DNA of 64,000 nt from Asaia bogorensis (lineage in GTDB: Bacteria; Pseudomonadota; Alphaproteobacteria; Acetobacterales; Acetobacteraceae): positions 124,001-188,000 of the forward strand of contig NZ_UEGO01000010.1 in NCBI RefSeq assembly GCF_900465345.1, given 5' to 3'. The number at the start of each line of letters is the position of its first letter. Positions within the stretch are counted from its first letter, which is position 1. The notes under the pieces were generated by a model, which was given only the letters and a program-made list of their open reading frames with translations, did no database searches and was not told the origin of the DNA. Both the position numbers and the translations under genes were made by a program. This document shows, piece after piece, positions 35,246 through 44,241 of the stretch.

Positions 35246-36883
35246 TCAGGTTGATGCCGCCAGGGCCTCGAAGAGCACGGCGATGGCCTCGGCACCTGGG
35301 TCGGGGATATTGGCCAGCTGCTCGGGCGGGATATAGGAAGCGCGGCCGGCACGCGCTTTCATGCTCCGTGTCGCGTCGGCCCCCTTGCGCGCTGCGACCG
35401 CCGCCTGCGTGAGTGACTGACCGGATTGCAACGCAGCAATGGCAGGCAGAAGCGCATCGAGCATGGTGCGGTCACCTGGCTTTGCCCCGCCATAGGCCTG
35501 CATGCGCGCGGCACCGTTATGCAATCCTTCGCGCCAGTTTTCATCATGCCCCGCCGTGGTCATGAGAATGGACAGCAGAACGCCGCTCGACCCACCGCTG
35601 TGACGGGCCAGAAGGCGTCCGATTGTGGCCATGAGCGCCTGCGGCGAGGCGAGGGGAAGGCGGTCGATGGCGCGCAGAACCTGTCGCGCGGCCTCGGCAA
35701 ATGTCGAGCCTGCATCGCCATCACCGCATTTGGCATCGAGCGTATTGAGGGCGGCCTCATGCCCGATCAGCGCATCCGCGCCGCTAGTGATGAGGTGCCT
35801 GAGCAACGGATTGTCAGAGGGGGCATCCGTAAACGTTTCGGGCAGCGCGGGCACGGGCAGGGTCGCGACCGGGCCGAAAGCGGCCAGACCGGGCCATGCG
35901 TGAGGCTCGACCGGTGCAGCAAGCGCCTCGATAAAGGCGGGTTCCGCAGGGAGCGTCGTCAGGGAGAAGCCGTTCATGTCGAGCGCCGTCATGACCGGGG
36001 CAGGGCCGGCAATCCATGCTGTCCGGGCGGCCAGTGATGTGCGGGAGAAACCGTCGAGAAGTGCCAGAGCCTCAAGGGGCGGTACACTGCCCAGCATGTT
36101 GAGCAGGACAATCTGCCTGGTTGTGTCTTTGGCATCGCTCTCTGGCAGGGATGACAGGAGCCGGTCTGCTGCGAGCGCAACCAGTTTGTCGAGAGGGGCC
36201 ATCGGAATACGTTCGACACCAGCTTCACCGTGAATGCCGAGCCCGAGTTCGGCCTCGTTTTCGCCAAGGCGGGGCGGCTGGTCGGGCGTATAGACATTGC
36301 AGTCGCTCAGGGCGAGGCCGATGGAACGAAGCGCACCCGCAGCATTGCGCGCCTGCGTGGCGACTTCTGCAAGCGGGCGCCCAGTCTCGGCAGCGTAGCC
36401 AGCGATCTTGTGAACCAGAACGGTGCCGGCAATGCCGCGTGCCTTGGCCGTGTGGCCAAGGGCAATGTCGTCGCCTACGATGACGAGTTCGACATCAAGC
36501 CCGAGCGCCTTCGCCTGTTCGGCTGCGATACCGAAATTGAGCCGGTCGCCGGTGTAGTTCTTGACGATCAGCAGGCACCCGGCCGGACCGGTCACGGCGC
36601 GTATGGCCGCAAGAATGGCATCGACGCCCGGCGAGGCGAAAAGCTGACCGCAAACCGCTGCCGTGAGCATGCCTTTCCCCACAAAGCCAGCATGGGCGGG
36701 CTCGTGTCCAGAACCACCGCCAGAAATGATGGCCACGCGATCTTTCGCCCAGTTCTTCCGCAGGACGACATGGATATCGTCGGCACCGTCAAGCCGACAC
36801 AGATGGCTCCCCGCTGAAGAGCGTAGAAGCCCCTCAATGCCTTCGGCTACGATTGTGTCACGGGAATTGAAAAAGCGCTTCAT
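35246..36883 (-). CDS. dhaK: Dihydroxyacetone kinase, DhaK-DhaL fusion
   Basis: A 545-residue ATP-dependent dihydroxyacetone kinase in which the K domain (about residues 1-330) is fused to the L domain (about 355-545). K landmarks: IISGGGSGHEPAHAGFVGKGMLTAAVCGQLFASP, LLIVKNYTGDRLNFGIA and the substrate-binding His in ELGLGIHGEAGVERI. L landmarks: the Mg-ATP ligands in LDAKCGDGDAGSTFAEAARQVL and RHSGGSSGVLLSILMTTAG. This fused, PEP-independent type converts dihydroxyacetone, a key product in acetic acid bacteria, to its phosphate. It is divergent from an amino-acid permease gene 466 bp away. Confidence 0.95.
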   Translation of the reverse strand: MKRFFNSRDTIVAEGIEGLLRSSAGSHLCRLDGADDIHVVLRKNWAKDRVAIISGGGSGHEPAHAGFVGKGMLTAAVCGQLFASPGVDAILAAIRAVTGPAGCLLIVKNYTGDRLNFGIAAEQAKALGLDVELVIVGDDIALGHTAKARGIAGTVLVHKIAGYAAETGRPLAEVATQARNAAGALRSIGLALSDCNVYTPDQPPRLGENEAELGLGIHGEAGVERIPMAPLDKLVALAADRLLSSLPESDAKDTTRQIVLLNMLGSVPPLEALALLDGFSRTSLAARTAWIAGPAPVMTALDMNGFSLTTLPAEPAFIEALAAPVEPHAWPGLAAFGPVATLPVPALPETFTDAPSDNPLLRHLITSGADALIGHEAALNTLDAKCGDGDAGSTFAEAARQVLRAIDRLPLASPQALMATIGRLLARHSGGSSGVLLSILMTTAGHDENWREGLHNGAARMQAYGGAKPGDRTMLDALLPAIAALQSGQSLTQAAVAARKGADATRSMKARAGRASYIPPEQLANIPDPGAEAIAVLFEALAAST

Positions 36884-37279
36884 GGACGAACTCCGCCTTG
36901 ATCGCGGGGCTGTGGCGGCCCCTGTTATCGCTCGGTTGGGTCAGGCTAGAATCGTCAACGGTCGGAGGACATGACATTTCTATGTGAAAAGAGACACATT
37001 GATGTGACGTTGATCGCATTCCTGCGGGATCGGGCGTGATTTACCGGCATGCGGGTGGCAAGGATCGCGCCTCTGCGTTGCTGTTCGGGCGGTATGGGTC
37101 CATTGGCCGCATCGGATCAGTGCCAACGACCCCTCTGTTATCTTTCAGGCTCAACAGGTTGTGAAGAAGTGCCGACTGCCGCACTCGGTCACCTGAATAT
37201 GGGCAATGACTTGACACAACCGGTGCGCTGCCGTGCATTTCCGGATTGTTGCATCCGGTTCGGAGGCTGATCGAAACGA

Positions 37280-37308
37280 TTGGCAGCAGTCCGGGAATTC
37301 GTTACGAT
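37280..37308 (+). promoter_or_regulatory. Candidate promoter of the amino-acid permease gene
   Basis: TTGGCA (37280-37285) and TACGAT (37303-37308) with a 17-bp spacer. Predicted start near 37315, which supports the TTG start of the permease at 37350. The rest of 36884-37279 shows no gene. Confidence 0.5.
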
Positions 37309-37349
37309 TAGACAAGAATTTTCGTCAACAGGGTCAGGATTACAGAATT

Positions 37350-38756
37350 TTGGACATTCCATCCAAGTCGCATCTTCATCCCCCGCCGCAAGTCGATGAG
37401 GGCTATCACAAGGATCTCGGGCGTCGACAGGTCCAGATGATCGCCATCGGCGGGGCCATCGGCACGGGGCTTTTCCTTGGTGCCGGCTCGCGGTTACAGC
37501 AGGCGGGCCCGGCTCTCGCGCTCGATTACCTCGTTTGCGGCATGTTCTGCTTTCTCATCCTTCGCGCGCTTGGCGAACTGGTGATGTACCGCCCCAGCGC
37601 TGGCAGCTTCGTCTCCTATGCCCGTGAGTTTCTGGGCGAGAAGGCGGCCTATGCAGCTGGGTGGCTCTCCTTCCTGAACTGGGCCATGACCGGTATCGTC
37701 GATATCACGGCGGTCGCGCTCTACATGCATTTCTGGGGCACGTTCGATCATGTTCCACAATGGGTGTTCGCGCTCGTGGCGCTGGGCATTGTCGGCACCA
37801 TGAACATGATTGGTGTGCGCTATTTCGGCGAACTGGAATTCTGGTTCTCGCTTATCAAGGTCATTGCGCTTGCCCTGTTCCTGGTGTTCGGCTGCGTCGT
37901 GCTGGGCCTCAAGATGCCCGTGGCAGGCAGTGTCCCCGGCTTTCATCTGATTTCAGAAAATGGCGGTATCTTCCCGCACGGCATCATGCCGGCCCTGTTC
38001 CTGATGCAGGGTGTCGTGTTCGCCTATTCGGCCATCGAGCTGGTGGGTACGGCGGCAGGTGAGTGCGCCAATCCGCGTGAAATCATTCCGCGTGCCATCA
38101 ACAGCGTGATCTGGCGTATCGGCCTGTTTTACGTCGGCTCGGTGATCCTGCTGGTCTGCCTTCTGCCGTGGAATGCCTACCACAAGGGTGTCAGCCCGTT
38201 CGTGACCTTCTTCCAGGCCCTTGGTGTGCCGCATGTTGATACGGTCATGAACATCGTCGTGCTCACCGCGGCCCTGTCGAGCCTGAATTCGGGCCTGTAT
38301 TCGACCGGGCGTATTCTGCGTGCCCTCGCCATGGGAGGCTCGGCGCCACGTGCTCTGGCGCGGATGAACAGGCAGTCTGTGCCCTATGTTGGCATCCTGA
38401 CCACGGTGGCGGTCTATCTCGTCGGGGTCGGGCTTAACTATCTCATCCCGTCCCGTGTGTTCGAGATCGTGCTCAATGTCGCCGCTCTGGGTATTATCAG
38501 CACCTGGAGCTTCATTCTGATCTGCCAGATACGCCTGCGCCAGCTCGTTAATCGTGGCGAGGTCGAAAGCGCCGGATTCCGTATGCCGGGTGCGCCGTTC
38601 ACCTCGTGGCTGACGCTGGGCTTTCTCGGCTTTGTGGTCGTGATGATGGGTCTGGATTACCCTGAAGGCACCTATACGGTGTGTGCCATTCCGTTCATTG
38701 CGGTGCTTCTCGCCGGTGGCTGGGGACTGATCCTACTGAGCCGCAAGAAAGCCTGA
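37350..38756 (+). CDS. APC-superfamily amino-acid permease (AnsP/GabP-like)
   Basis: A 468-residue twelve-helix amino-acid:H+ symporter. Hallmarks of the AAT family: KDLGRRQVQMIAIGGAIGTGLFLGAGSRLQQAGPA in helix 1, RALGELVMYRPSAGSFVSYAREFLGEKAAYAAGW, FAYSAIELVGTAAGECANPREIIPRAINSVIWR and SSLNSGLYSTGRILRALA. The closest look is to asparagine or GABA permeases; the substrate is not certain. TTG 37350 is chosen because AGGAT precedes it and a promoter-like element lies just upstream; a frame from 37233 would start before that promoter. It is convergent with a DAACS symporter. Confidence 0.88.
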   Translation: MDIPSKSHLHPPPQVDEGYHKDLGRRQVQMIAIGGAIGTGLFLGAGSRLQQAGPALALDYLVCGMFCFLILRALGELVMYRPSAGSFVSYAREFLGEKAAYAAGWLSFLNWAMTGIVDITAVALYMHFWGTFDHVPQWVFALVALGIVGTMNMIGVRYFGELEFWFSLIKVIALALFLVFGCVVLGLKMPVAGSVPGFHLISENGGIFPHGIMPALFLMQGVVFAYSAIELVGTAAGECANPREIIPRAINSVIWRIGLFYVGSVILLVCLLPWNAYHKGVSPFVTFFQALGVPHVDTVMNIVVLTAALSSLNSGLYSTGRILRALAMGGSAPRALARMNRQSVPYVGILTTVAVYLVGVGLNYLIPSRVFEIVLNVAALGIISTWSFILICQIRLRQLVNRGEVESAGFRMPGAPFTSWLTLGFLGFVVVMMGLDYPEGTYTVCAIPFIAVLLAGGWGLILLSRKKA

Positions 38757-38770
38757 TCAAACGAGACGGC

Positions 38771-38797
38771 CTGCTCAGTCCCGTCCGGACTGGGCAG
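38771..38797. terminator. Hairpin between convergent permease and symporter genes
   Basis: CTGCTCAGTCC-CGTCC-GGACTGGGCAG (11 pairs with one G-U), overlapping the last codons of the minus-strand symporter. No T-run. Boundaries approximate. Confidence 0.45.
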
Positions 38798-40022
38798 GTT
38801 CTGCCGGCAATTGCCCTTCCCATTTGGCCACCACGGCCGTCGCCAGGGAGTTGCCGACGACATTCGTGGCCGAACGGCCCATATCCAGAAAAGTATCGAC
38901 GCCAAGGATCAGCAGAACGCCCTCTTCGGGGAGTTTGAACTGGCTGAGAGTTGCCGCGATCACGACCAGTGACGCGCGGGGAATGCCTGCAACGCCCTTG
39001 CTGGTCAGCATCAGGGTAAGCAGCATGATGATCTGCGTGCTCCAGGGCAGGCTGATATCATAGGCCTGTGCAATGAAGATGCTGGCGAAGGTGCAATACA
39101 TCATCGTGCCGTCGAGATTGAACGAGTAGCCAAGCGGCAGGACGAATGACGAGATGCGGCGCGAAATGGGAAACCGCGAAAGCTGGTCGAGCATCAGAGG
39201 ATAGGCTGCTTCCGAGCTTGCTGTCGAAAAGGCCAGAAGGAACGGCTCGCGCATCAGTCGAATCAGACGACGCGCCGGACGACCGAGAATGGCGAAGGCA
39301 GCCGCAATCAGGGAGCACCAGAGCAGGAAGAGCGCGATATAGAACTCGCCCATGAACTTGCCGTAATTGATGAGCACGCCAAGTCCATTGGTCGTGATGG
39401 TCGCAGCCATGGCGCAGAACACGGCCAGCGGGGCCAGGAGCATCACATAGCCTGTTACCTTGAGGATGATCTGTGACAGGCTCTCTGTCCATTCCATGAT
39501 CACTCTGGCCTTTTCAGGCATGGAGGCGCAGGCGACGCCGAAAAAGACCGAGAACACGACGATCTGCAGGATCTCGTTATCCGTCATGGCGCGGAAGACG
39601 GAATCCGGCACTATGTGCTTGACGAAGCTGTCGAGCGACATGCCATCGGTTGCGATGGGGGATGTTGTGATGCCGTGCAGGCGATGCATCCCGACACCGG
39701 GGCCAAAGAGATTGACCAGAATCATGCCGAGCGTCAGCGAAAATAGCGAGGCCAGCACGAACCAGATCATGGCCTTTGCGCCAACACGACCAACCGAAGC
39801 CGCGTCCGACATATGACCAATACCCACCACGAGGGTGGAGAAAACCAGCGGGGCGATGATCATCTTGATCAGGCGCAGAAAGACTGTCGAGCCGATGGAG
39901 ATGTAATGGGCGAAATGCTGCTGCTGCACGGAATCGGCGATCCAGGCATGGGCGAGGCCACCCACCGTAATGCCAAGCAGCATCGCGATGATGATGAGTG
40001 TGGTCATGCTCATGCGCTTCAT
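38775..40022 (-). CDS. Dicarboxylate/amino acid:cation symporter (DAACS family)
   Basis: A 415-residue secondary transporter of the GltP/DctA family. Seen are an N-terminal helix (TTLIIIAMLLGITVGGLAHAWIA), FLRLIKMIIAPLVFSTLVVGIGHM, the first re-entrant serine loop (LLAFSTASSEAAYPLMLDQL), the NMDGT-equivalent FNLDGTMMYCTFASIFIAQ and the second DTFLDMGRSATNVVGN. These bind acidic substrate and Na+/H+. ATG 40022 (MKRMSMTTLIII) is preferred over a start 32 codons upstream. It probably imports C4-dicarboxylates or acidic amino acids. Confidence 0.92.
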   Translation of the reverse strand: MKRMSMTTLIIIAMLLGITVGGLAHAWIADSVQQQHFAHYISIGSTVFLRLIKMIIAPLVFSTLVVGIGHMSDAASVGRVGAKAMIWFVLASLFSLTLGMILVNLFGPGVGMHRLHGITTSPIATDGMSLDSFVKHIVPDSVFRAMTDNEILQIVVFSVFFGVACASMPEKARVIMEWTESLSQIILKVTGYVMLLAPLAVFCAMAATITTNGLGVLINYGKFMGEFYIALFLLWCSLIAAAFAILGRPARRLIRLMREPFLLAFSTASSEAAYPLMLDQLSRFPISRRISSFVLPLGYSFNLDGTMMYCTFASIFIAQAYDISLPWSTQIIMLLTLMLTSKGVAGIPRASLVVIAATLSQFKLPEEGVLLILGVDTFLDMGRSATNVVGNSLATAVVAKWEGQLPAEPAQSGRD

Positions 40023-40325
40023 TGAGGCAGCTCCAAAACGGCGGGGGAAGCCCGGGTCTAGGCCATAACACCCTGTCATATCAAATCTGGAACAGTCACC
40101 TTGTCTCATGAGCGCCATGCCAGGCCCTGTCGGCTCTCCCGCCCTCCGGGGTCAGATGTTGCGACGCGCAGCAATCCGGCATCGTCTTGCAGCGTTGTCG
40201 CGCGATATGATCTCGGTCATATGATTCGCATCGCATGCAGCGATGGCAGGGTCAGGTATGGGCAGCTTCGTGTGCCATACCTTAGCGAGATGCCAGACCT
40301 TGCGGCGTTCCGGGGGAAAAGAAGC

Positions 40326-40610
40326 GTGATTCAGAGTGCTATTGCGGTGATACTTGGCCTGATTATCGGCCTGTTTTCCCTTATTGTATCCATCATTGCC
40401 GTTATTGAGGAGGCCGCCCGCAGAGGGTTGCAGACACTTGGTGTCCCTCATCAGGTGCAGACGTCTCTTCTGGCACTGCTGCTGCTTCTTCTGGTTGTTA
40501 TCTCCTTCCGTCTGTTCGGGAAGCTGTTTGGTTTGCTGATCGCGATTGTGCTGCTGGCCCTGCTTTTGCATGCGCTGTTTGCGCCGGAAATGACGGGCGT
40601 CACGATCTAG
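40326..40610 (+). CDS. Small hydrophobic membrane protein
   Basis: A 94-residue protein from GTG 40326 with two long hydrophobic spans (AIAVILGLIIGLFSLIVSIIAVIEEA and SLLALLLLLLVVISFRLFGKLFGLLIAIVLLALLLHALFA) linked by a short polar loop. GGGGAAAAG precedes the start; the frame is open to 40101 but the upstream part is not hydrophobic or conserved-looking. No family recognised. Confidence 0.5.
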   Translation: MIQSAIAVILGLIIGLFSLIVSIIAVIEEAARRGLQTLGVPHQVQTSLLALLLLLLVVISFRLFGKLFGLLIAIVLLALLLHALFAPEMTGVTI

Positions 40611-40780
40611 CGTTCCAGAGTGGGAGGCCGGACCGTTACCCTGTGCGGGTGATGATCAGCCGAGGGCGAAGGCGCGATGCCAGATCGGCCGGGGAAGGTG
40701 ATGACAAGCCCAGCGCGCCACGGCGTCGCGGCCAAAGGGCGCGAGTGCCGGGAGATATCTCTGGTATTATATGAGTGTGA

Positions 40781-41089
40781 TGGTGTCCGCGGCGGGATTC
40801 GAACCCACGGCCCCAGGATTCATACCACTTCGGCTTTCGCCGCCGGTACGCATGGCGCACCGTTTGTGGTCTGGACTGTCTCTTCACCATAGCCCGGAAA
40901 ACCGGACGACAGGCGCTGCCCGTACAGTCTCTACACCTCCATGCCACCTTGCGGACGCATGTTTGGCTCGGGATTGGCACGGCTAGACGCCAGAGCGTTC
41001 CCCGAATTTGAGCAGATCCACCATGATGTTTCCAAGCATGGCGCCCAATTTTAGGAATCCTGTGCTCTATCCTGCTGAGCTACGCGGAC
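40781..41089 (-). tRNA. tRNA-Arg (CCU), interrupted by an intron
   Basis: Read on the minus strand. The 5' exon 41089-41053 forms GTCCGCG acceptor, GCTC/GAGC D-arm and CAGGA anticodon stem plus TTCCT. The 3' exon 40820-40781 gives AA, TCCTG, variable loop, GTGGG-TTCGAAT-CCCGC T-arm, CGCGGAC acceptor, A and encoded CCA. Joined, the anticodon loop is TTCCTAA with anticodon CCT, a complete cloverleaf. The intron sits between anticodon position 36 and A37. This CCU isoacceptor reads the rare AGG codon. Confidence 0.95.
40821..41052 (-). ncRNA. Group I intron in the tRNA-Arg(CCU) anticodon loop
   Basis: A 232-nt intron. It follows a U (position 36) and ends in G, as group I introns must. Core motifs in order on the minus strand: CAAATTCGGGGAACGC, GCCAATCCCGAGCCAA, GTGTAGAGACTGTACGGGCAG and GAAGAGACAGTCC, matching the P4-P6/P7 core of bacterial group IC3 introns. 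The insertion site is the same as in the known tRNA-Arg(CCU) introns of Agrobacterium. There is no homing-endonuclease frame, so it should splice autocatalytically and be inherited or retained rather than currently mobile. Confidence 0.93.
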
Positions 41090-41099
41090 AATCATTTCC

Positions 41100-41128
41100 A
41101 TTCTAGGGAGCTCGTGTGACACAGGCAA
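41100..41128 (-). promoter_or_regulatory. Promoter of the tRNA-Arg gene
   Basis: TTGCCT (41128-41123) and TAGAAT (41105-41100) on the minus strand with 17-bp spacing, 11 bp before the 5' end of the tRNA. Confidence 0.65.
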
Positions 41129-41430
41129 GAGGGCCGGTTTCAATTTTTTCTGTACCATAGGATCGGTTGCAATACTGGCAAGTCATTCTAAGATTGCTTT
41201 TGTTAGTAAGTCTGTATGCCTGCCAGGAATGCGAAATTTGCCCTTATTTACGCTGGCTGGCCCTGAGATTTACTTTGATCCTTTCCCTAAAGGCGGCAGG
41301 CGGCAAAACACGTTCTCGGCATGTTAATCTTCCTTCAACTGCAAGCGTTGCCAGGGAAGAGAATACGTTTCGTAAAAAAAACCGAGATAGGGATGTGATA
41401 CAAGGCCTTGAGAAAAGAAAGCGTGAAGTA
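41129..41430. other. Leader between the tRNA promoter and the BTAD regulator gene
   Basis: About 300 bp with lower GC than its surroundings. It is open in the regulator frame back to 41167, but that part has a poor codon pattern, hydrophobic codons near the start and no convincing ribosome site. It probably carries the regulator's promoter. Confidence 0.4.
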
Positions 41431-43542
41431 ATGTTCGATCTGGCCCTTCGTGGTGTTGCAAAAACCGATTCCACCCTGCTGCGTCTGCGACTGATCGGTC
41501 GCATGGAAGCGACAACGCTCACGGGTGAGAGCGTCCTTCCAGTGGGTGGGAAGACGAAGGGACTACTTGCCATCCTCGCGCTTTCGGACCGCAAGCCTGT
41601 TGCCCGTTCACATCTTGCCGAATTGCTGTGGAGCCGCCGCCCCGATGATCTCGCGCGCGCCTCCCTGCGTCAGGAGATCCATCGTCTGCTTGATGCCCTG
41701 AGTCCTCTGGGTGTCGACGTGATTGATGTCCAGCGGCATACGCTTGCGCTCAAGCCCGCCCTGACCTCTGTCGATGTCGAGCGTATCCTCAACGGAGGAA
41801 AGTCCATTCTGCGCGAGTTGCCGCCGCCGAGCGAAGTATTGCTGGGCGAACTCAACGGCATTGATCCGGCGTTCAATGAATGGATCGAGGGGCAGCGTAC
41901 ACGCCTCAATCGCCATATCTATCAGCTTTTCGAGAGCGCGCTACGCACGCAGGTGGATCCTGATGCCATTCTTGAGACTGCTGATCATCTGCTGATGCGC
42001 GACGGGCTCAACGAGGCGGCATGGCGTGCCCGCATCCAGGCATGGGTGACCAAGGGCGAGTATGCCCAGGCTGCGACACTCGGAGATCAGGTCGTGCAGC
42101 TTTTCCAGGATCAGCTTGGCGCGGTGCCCGGGCCCGCAACGATGGGTCTTGTTCGCAGTCTGCAGGAGCGAATCGCTTTTGACTCCTACGCCAAGACGCA
42201 TCACGGTACCTCGGTTGCAAGTGACCCCGGACTTGTTCACGGGGATACGCACGCTGAAAACGTCAAGCTGTTTGCCGGAGGTGTTACGGAGCCTCATCTC
42301 CTGGCGTCAGGCACCTCCTCGCGCACTTTGGGATCGATCGCTGTCGCGCCATTGAAGGCCGCAGGTGGTGCGCATGCCGAAACCCTGGCCGCTGAGCTGA
42401 CCGAGCGTCTGGAGGTCAAGCTCGTAGGGTTGCAGACATTCACCGTTGTGCCGTTTCCGGAAACGCCTCAGGGCGAAACCGGACCGCTTCTGGGCAATAC
42501 CCATAACCCCGGTACCGATTATGTCATCTCGGGCCTCGTTCGTGCGAATGTTGAGCATGGGGAGACCAGTGAGGGTTATGTCATCATCCGTCTTCTGAGC
42601 CTGCGGCAGGAAGGATGCGTGGTTTGGGCGGATCGTTTCGAGCTGCCAAGGGATACGCGGGCCCAGCGTGCATTGCTTTTCTATGTGATGAAATCGCTCC
42701 AGTGGTCGCTGTTCGTTTCGGAGGGGCAGCGTATGATGTCACGGCCGATTGCCGAACTATCGGCTTTCCAGATGGCTGTGCGCGCCCTTACGCTGCTTTT
42801 GCGCTGCGATGTCACGCTTGCCGCCGAATTGCGTGACCTGGTCGAACGCGCCTATCAGTCTGATCAGGAATCGGTGTTCGTGCTTTATGTGCGCTCATTG
42901 ATCCGGTTCTTCCTGTACCTGGAGACATGGTCGTCGGCTCCGCAGGAAGATATCGAAGAGATCGCCTCCGCAGCAGGTTATGTGGCGATCCAGCTGCGAG
43001 CCAACCCACTCGGGGTGTGGCTCTCGATGATGACGCGCACGTTCACGCCTGGTCAGCTCGATGAAGCCAAGGCGCTGACTGCGGAATATACCGGGGCCGG
43101 GGGCGTGTTTCCTGCCATCGCCATTTCACCTTCCATTCATGCGCTCAAGGCTACACAGGCCCTGCTATCCGACGACAAGGCGGTTGCGCTTGAGGAAATA
43201 CAGCAGTTCCGGGCCTTGAGGGCCTCACAGCCTCTGGCTGTTCTGTCGGAGCCGTTCAGCATTTTCGTTCTCGAAGCATCTGGCAATAACGAGGAGGCCA
43301 GGCAGGCTGGCGCTGCCTTCGTCAGTCTGTATCCGCGTAGCGCAGCTGGTGTGCTCTATTATCTCGTGGCGCTCTCAGCCCATGGAATGGGGGAGGAGAC
43401 CGAGCGCGTCAAACGGCATCTTCTGCGGCTTGTGCCGGATATTACCATCGCCGGAGTGCTTTCGCGCCATGACTTCCTGCCGGAATGCATGAAGGCGCGG
43501 TTGCGTGAAATGCTTGCGCGAGTGAGCCTGCCGCAAGGATAA
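41431..43542 (+). CDS. BTAD-domain (SARP-like) transcriptional regulator with TolB-like and TPR-like regions
   Basis: A 703-residue protein. Residues 15-90 form a DNA-binding winged helix of the OmpR/SARP type (LRLIGRMEATTLTGESVLPVGGKTKGLLAILAL, VARSHLAELLWSRRPDDLARASLRQEIHRL). Residues 95-250 resemble the bacterial transcriptional activator domain (AILETADHLLMRDGLNEAAWRARIQAW, GDQVVQLFQDQLG). A TolB-N-like domain follows (SIAVAPLKAAGG...DYVISGLVRAN), then a helical TPR-like half. It lacks a visible membrane segment. This architecture is frequent in acetic acid bacteria and Azospirillum relatives; targets are unknown. ATG 41431 was chosen for lack of a better-supported upstream start. Confidence 0.8.
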   Translation: MFDLALRGVAKTDSTLLRLRLIGRMEATTLTGESVLPVGGKTKGLLAILALSDRKPVARSHLAELLWSRRPDDLARASLRQEIHRLLDALSPLGVDVIDVQRHTLALKPALTSVDVERILNGGKSILRELPPPSEVLLGELNGIDPAFNEWIEGQRTRLNRHIYQLFESALRTQVDPDAILETADHLLMRDGLNEAAWRARIQAWVTKGEYAQAATLGDQVVQLFQDQLGAVPGPATMGLVRSLQERIAFDSYAKTHHGTSVASDPGLVHGDTHAENVKLFAGGVTEPHLLASGTSSRTLGSIAVAPLKAAGGAHAETLAAELTERLEVKLVGLQTFTVVPFPETPQGETGPLLGNTHNPGTDYVISGLVRANVEHGETSEGYVIIRLLSLRQEGCVVWADRFELPRDTRAQRALLFYVMKSLQWSLFVSEGQRMMSRPIAELSAFQMAVRALTLLLRCDVTLAAELRDLVERAYQSDQESVFVLYVRSLIRFFLYLETWSSAPQEDIEEIASAAGYVAIQLRANPLGVWLSMMTRTFTPGQLDEAKALTAEYTGAGGVFPAIAISPSIHALKATQALLSDDKAVALEEIQQFRALRASQPLAVLSEPFSIFVLEASGNNEEARQAGAAFVSLYPRSAAGVLYYLVALSAHGMGEETERVKRHLLRLVPDITIAGVLSRHDFLPECMKARLREMLARVSLPQG

Positions 43543-43660
43543 GTGGATGCCCCGCTTGGCGGGACCGGGCGGGCGCGATATGAACCGATGTTGAAGCCGG
43601 ACGCGGGTACCGCGATCGGGGATTTCGACACGCGGCCAGTGCCAGTCTAATAGGGACAAC

Positions 43661-44194
43661 ATGACACCTCGTTTGCAGCCGATCGCCCCTCCCAACGCGC
43701 CCACAAAGGCGTTGTCATTCAAGGGACGGTTCCTCCCCGTTCTGCCGCTTTGCGCCCTTATGGCGCTGAGCGCCTGTGGCGGTGGGCGTGATCCCGACAG
43801 CCTGACACAGCCCCGCAACCATCTGCTCGGCGTCGATCGTGGAGCGACCGGTGGAGACGACCAGCTTCAGGGTGGGGTTAATGCCTATCTCTGGCGTGGT
43901 GCTATCGACACCCTGTCGTTCATGCCGTTCGCATCTGCCGATGCCAATGGCGGCGTGATCCTGACGGACTGGTACCAGCCGCCTGCCAGCACCAATGAGC
44001 GTTTCAAGATCGCTGCCTATATCCTTGATCGCCGGCTGCGTTCGGATGCGCTGCGCGTATCCGTGTTCCGTCAGGAAAAGCAGGGAAGCGAATGGGTCGA
44101 TACCCCCGTTGCGGCCAATACCACGTCGGACATTACCACGCGTATTCTCGCCCGTGCGCGCCAGCTTCGTGCCGATAACGGCAACCGGGACTGA
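43661..44194 (+). CDS. DUF3576-family outer-membrane lipoprotein
   Basis: A 177-residue protein with a lipoprotein signal (FLPVLPLCALMALSAC, lipid Cys at about residue 39) and the DUF3576 region GGVNAYLWRGAIDTLSFMPFASADANGGVILTDWYQPP followed by ERFKIAAYILDRRLRSDALRVSVFRQE. It precedes leuS by 47 bp, the conserved alphaproteobacterial arrangement with lptE and holA downstream. Function is unknown; the envelope location and neighbours suggest a role in outer-membrane assembly. Confidence 0.87.
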   Translation: MTPRLQPIAPPNAPTKALSFKGRFLPVLPLCALMALSACGGGRDPDSLTQPRNHLLGVDRGATGGDDQLQGGVNAYLWRGAIDTLSFMPFASADANGGVILTDWYQPPASTNERFKIAAYILDRRLRSDALRVSVFRQEKQGSEWVDTPVAANTTSDITTRILARARQLRADNGNRD

Positions 44195-44241
44195 TATCCC
44201 CGCTCTGAAGATCACGTGACACGAACAGACGACAGAAGATC

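Noticed and set aside
40677-40986. 71-codon frames around 40.7-41.0 kb
   Set aside because: They overlap the tRNA-Arg exons and the group I intron, which explain the sequence fully.
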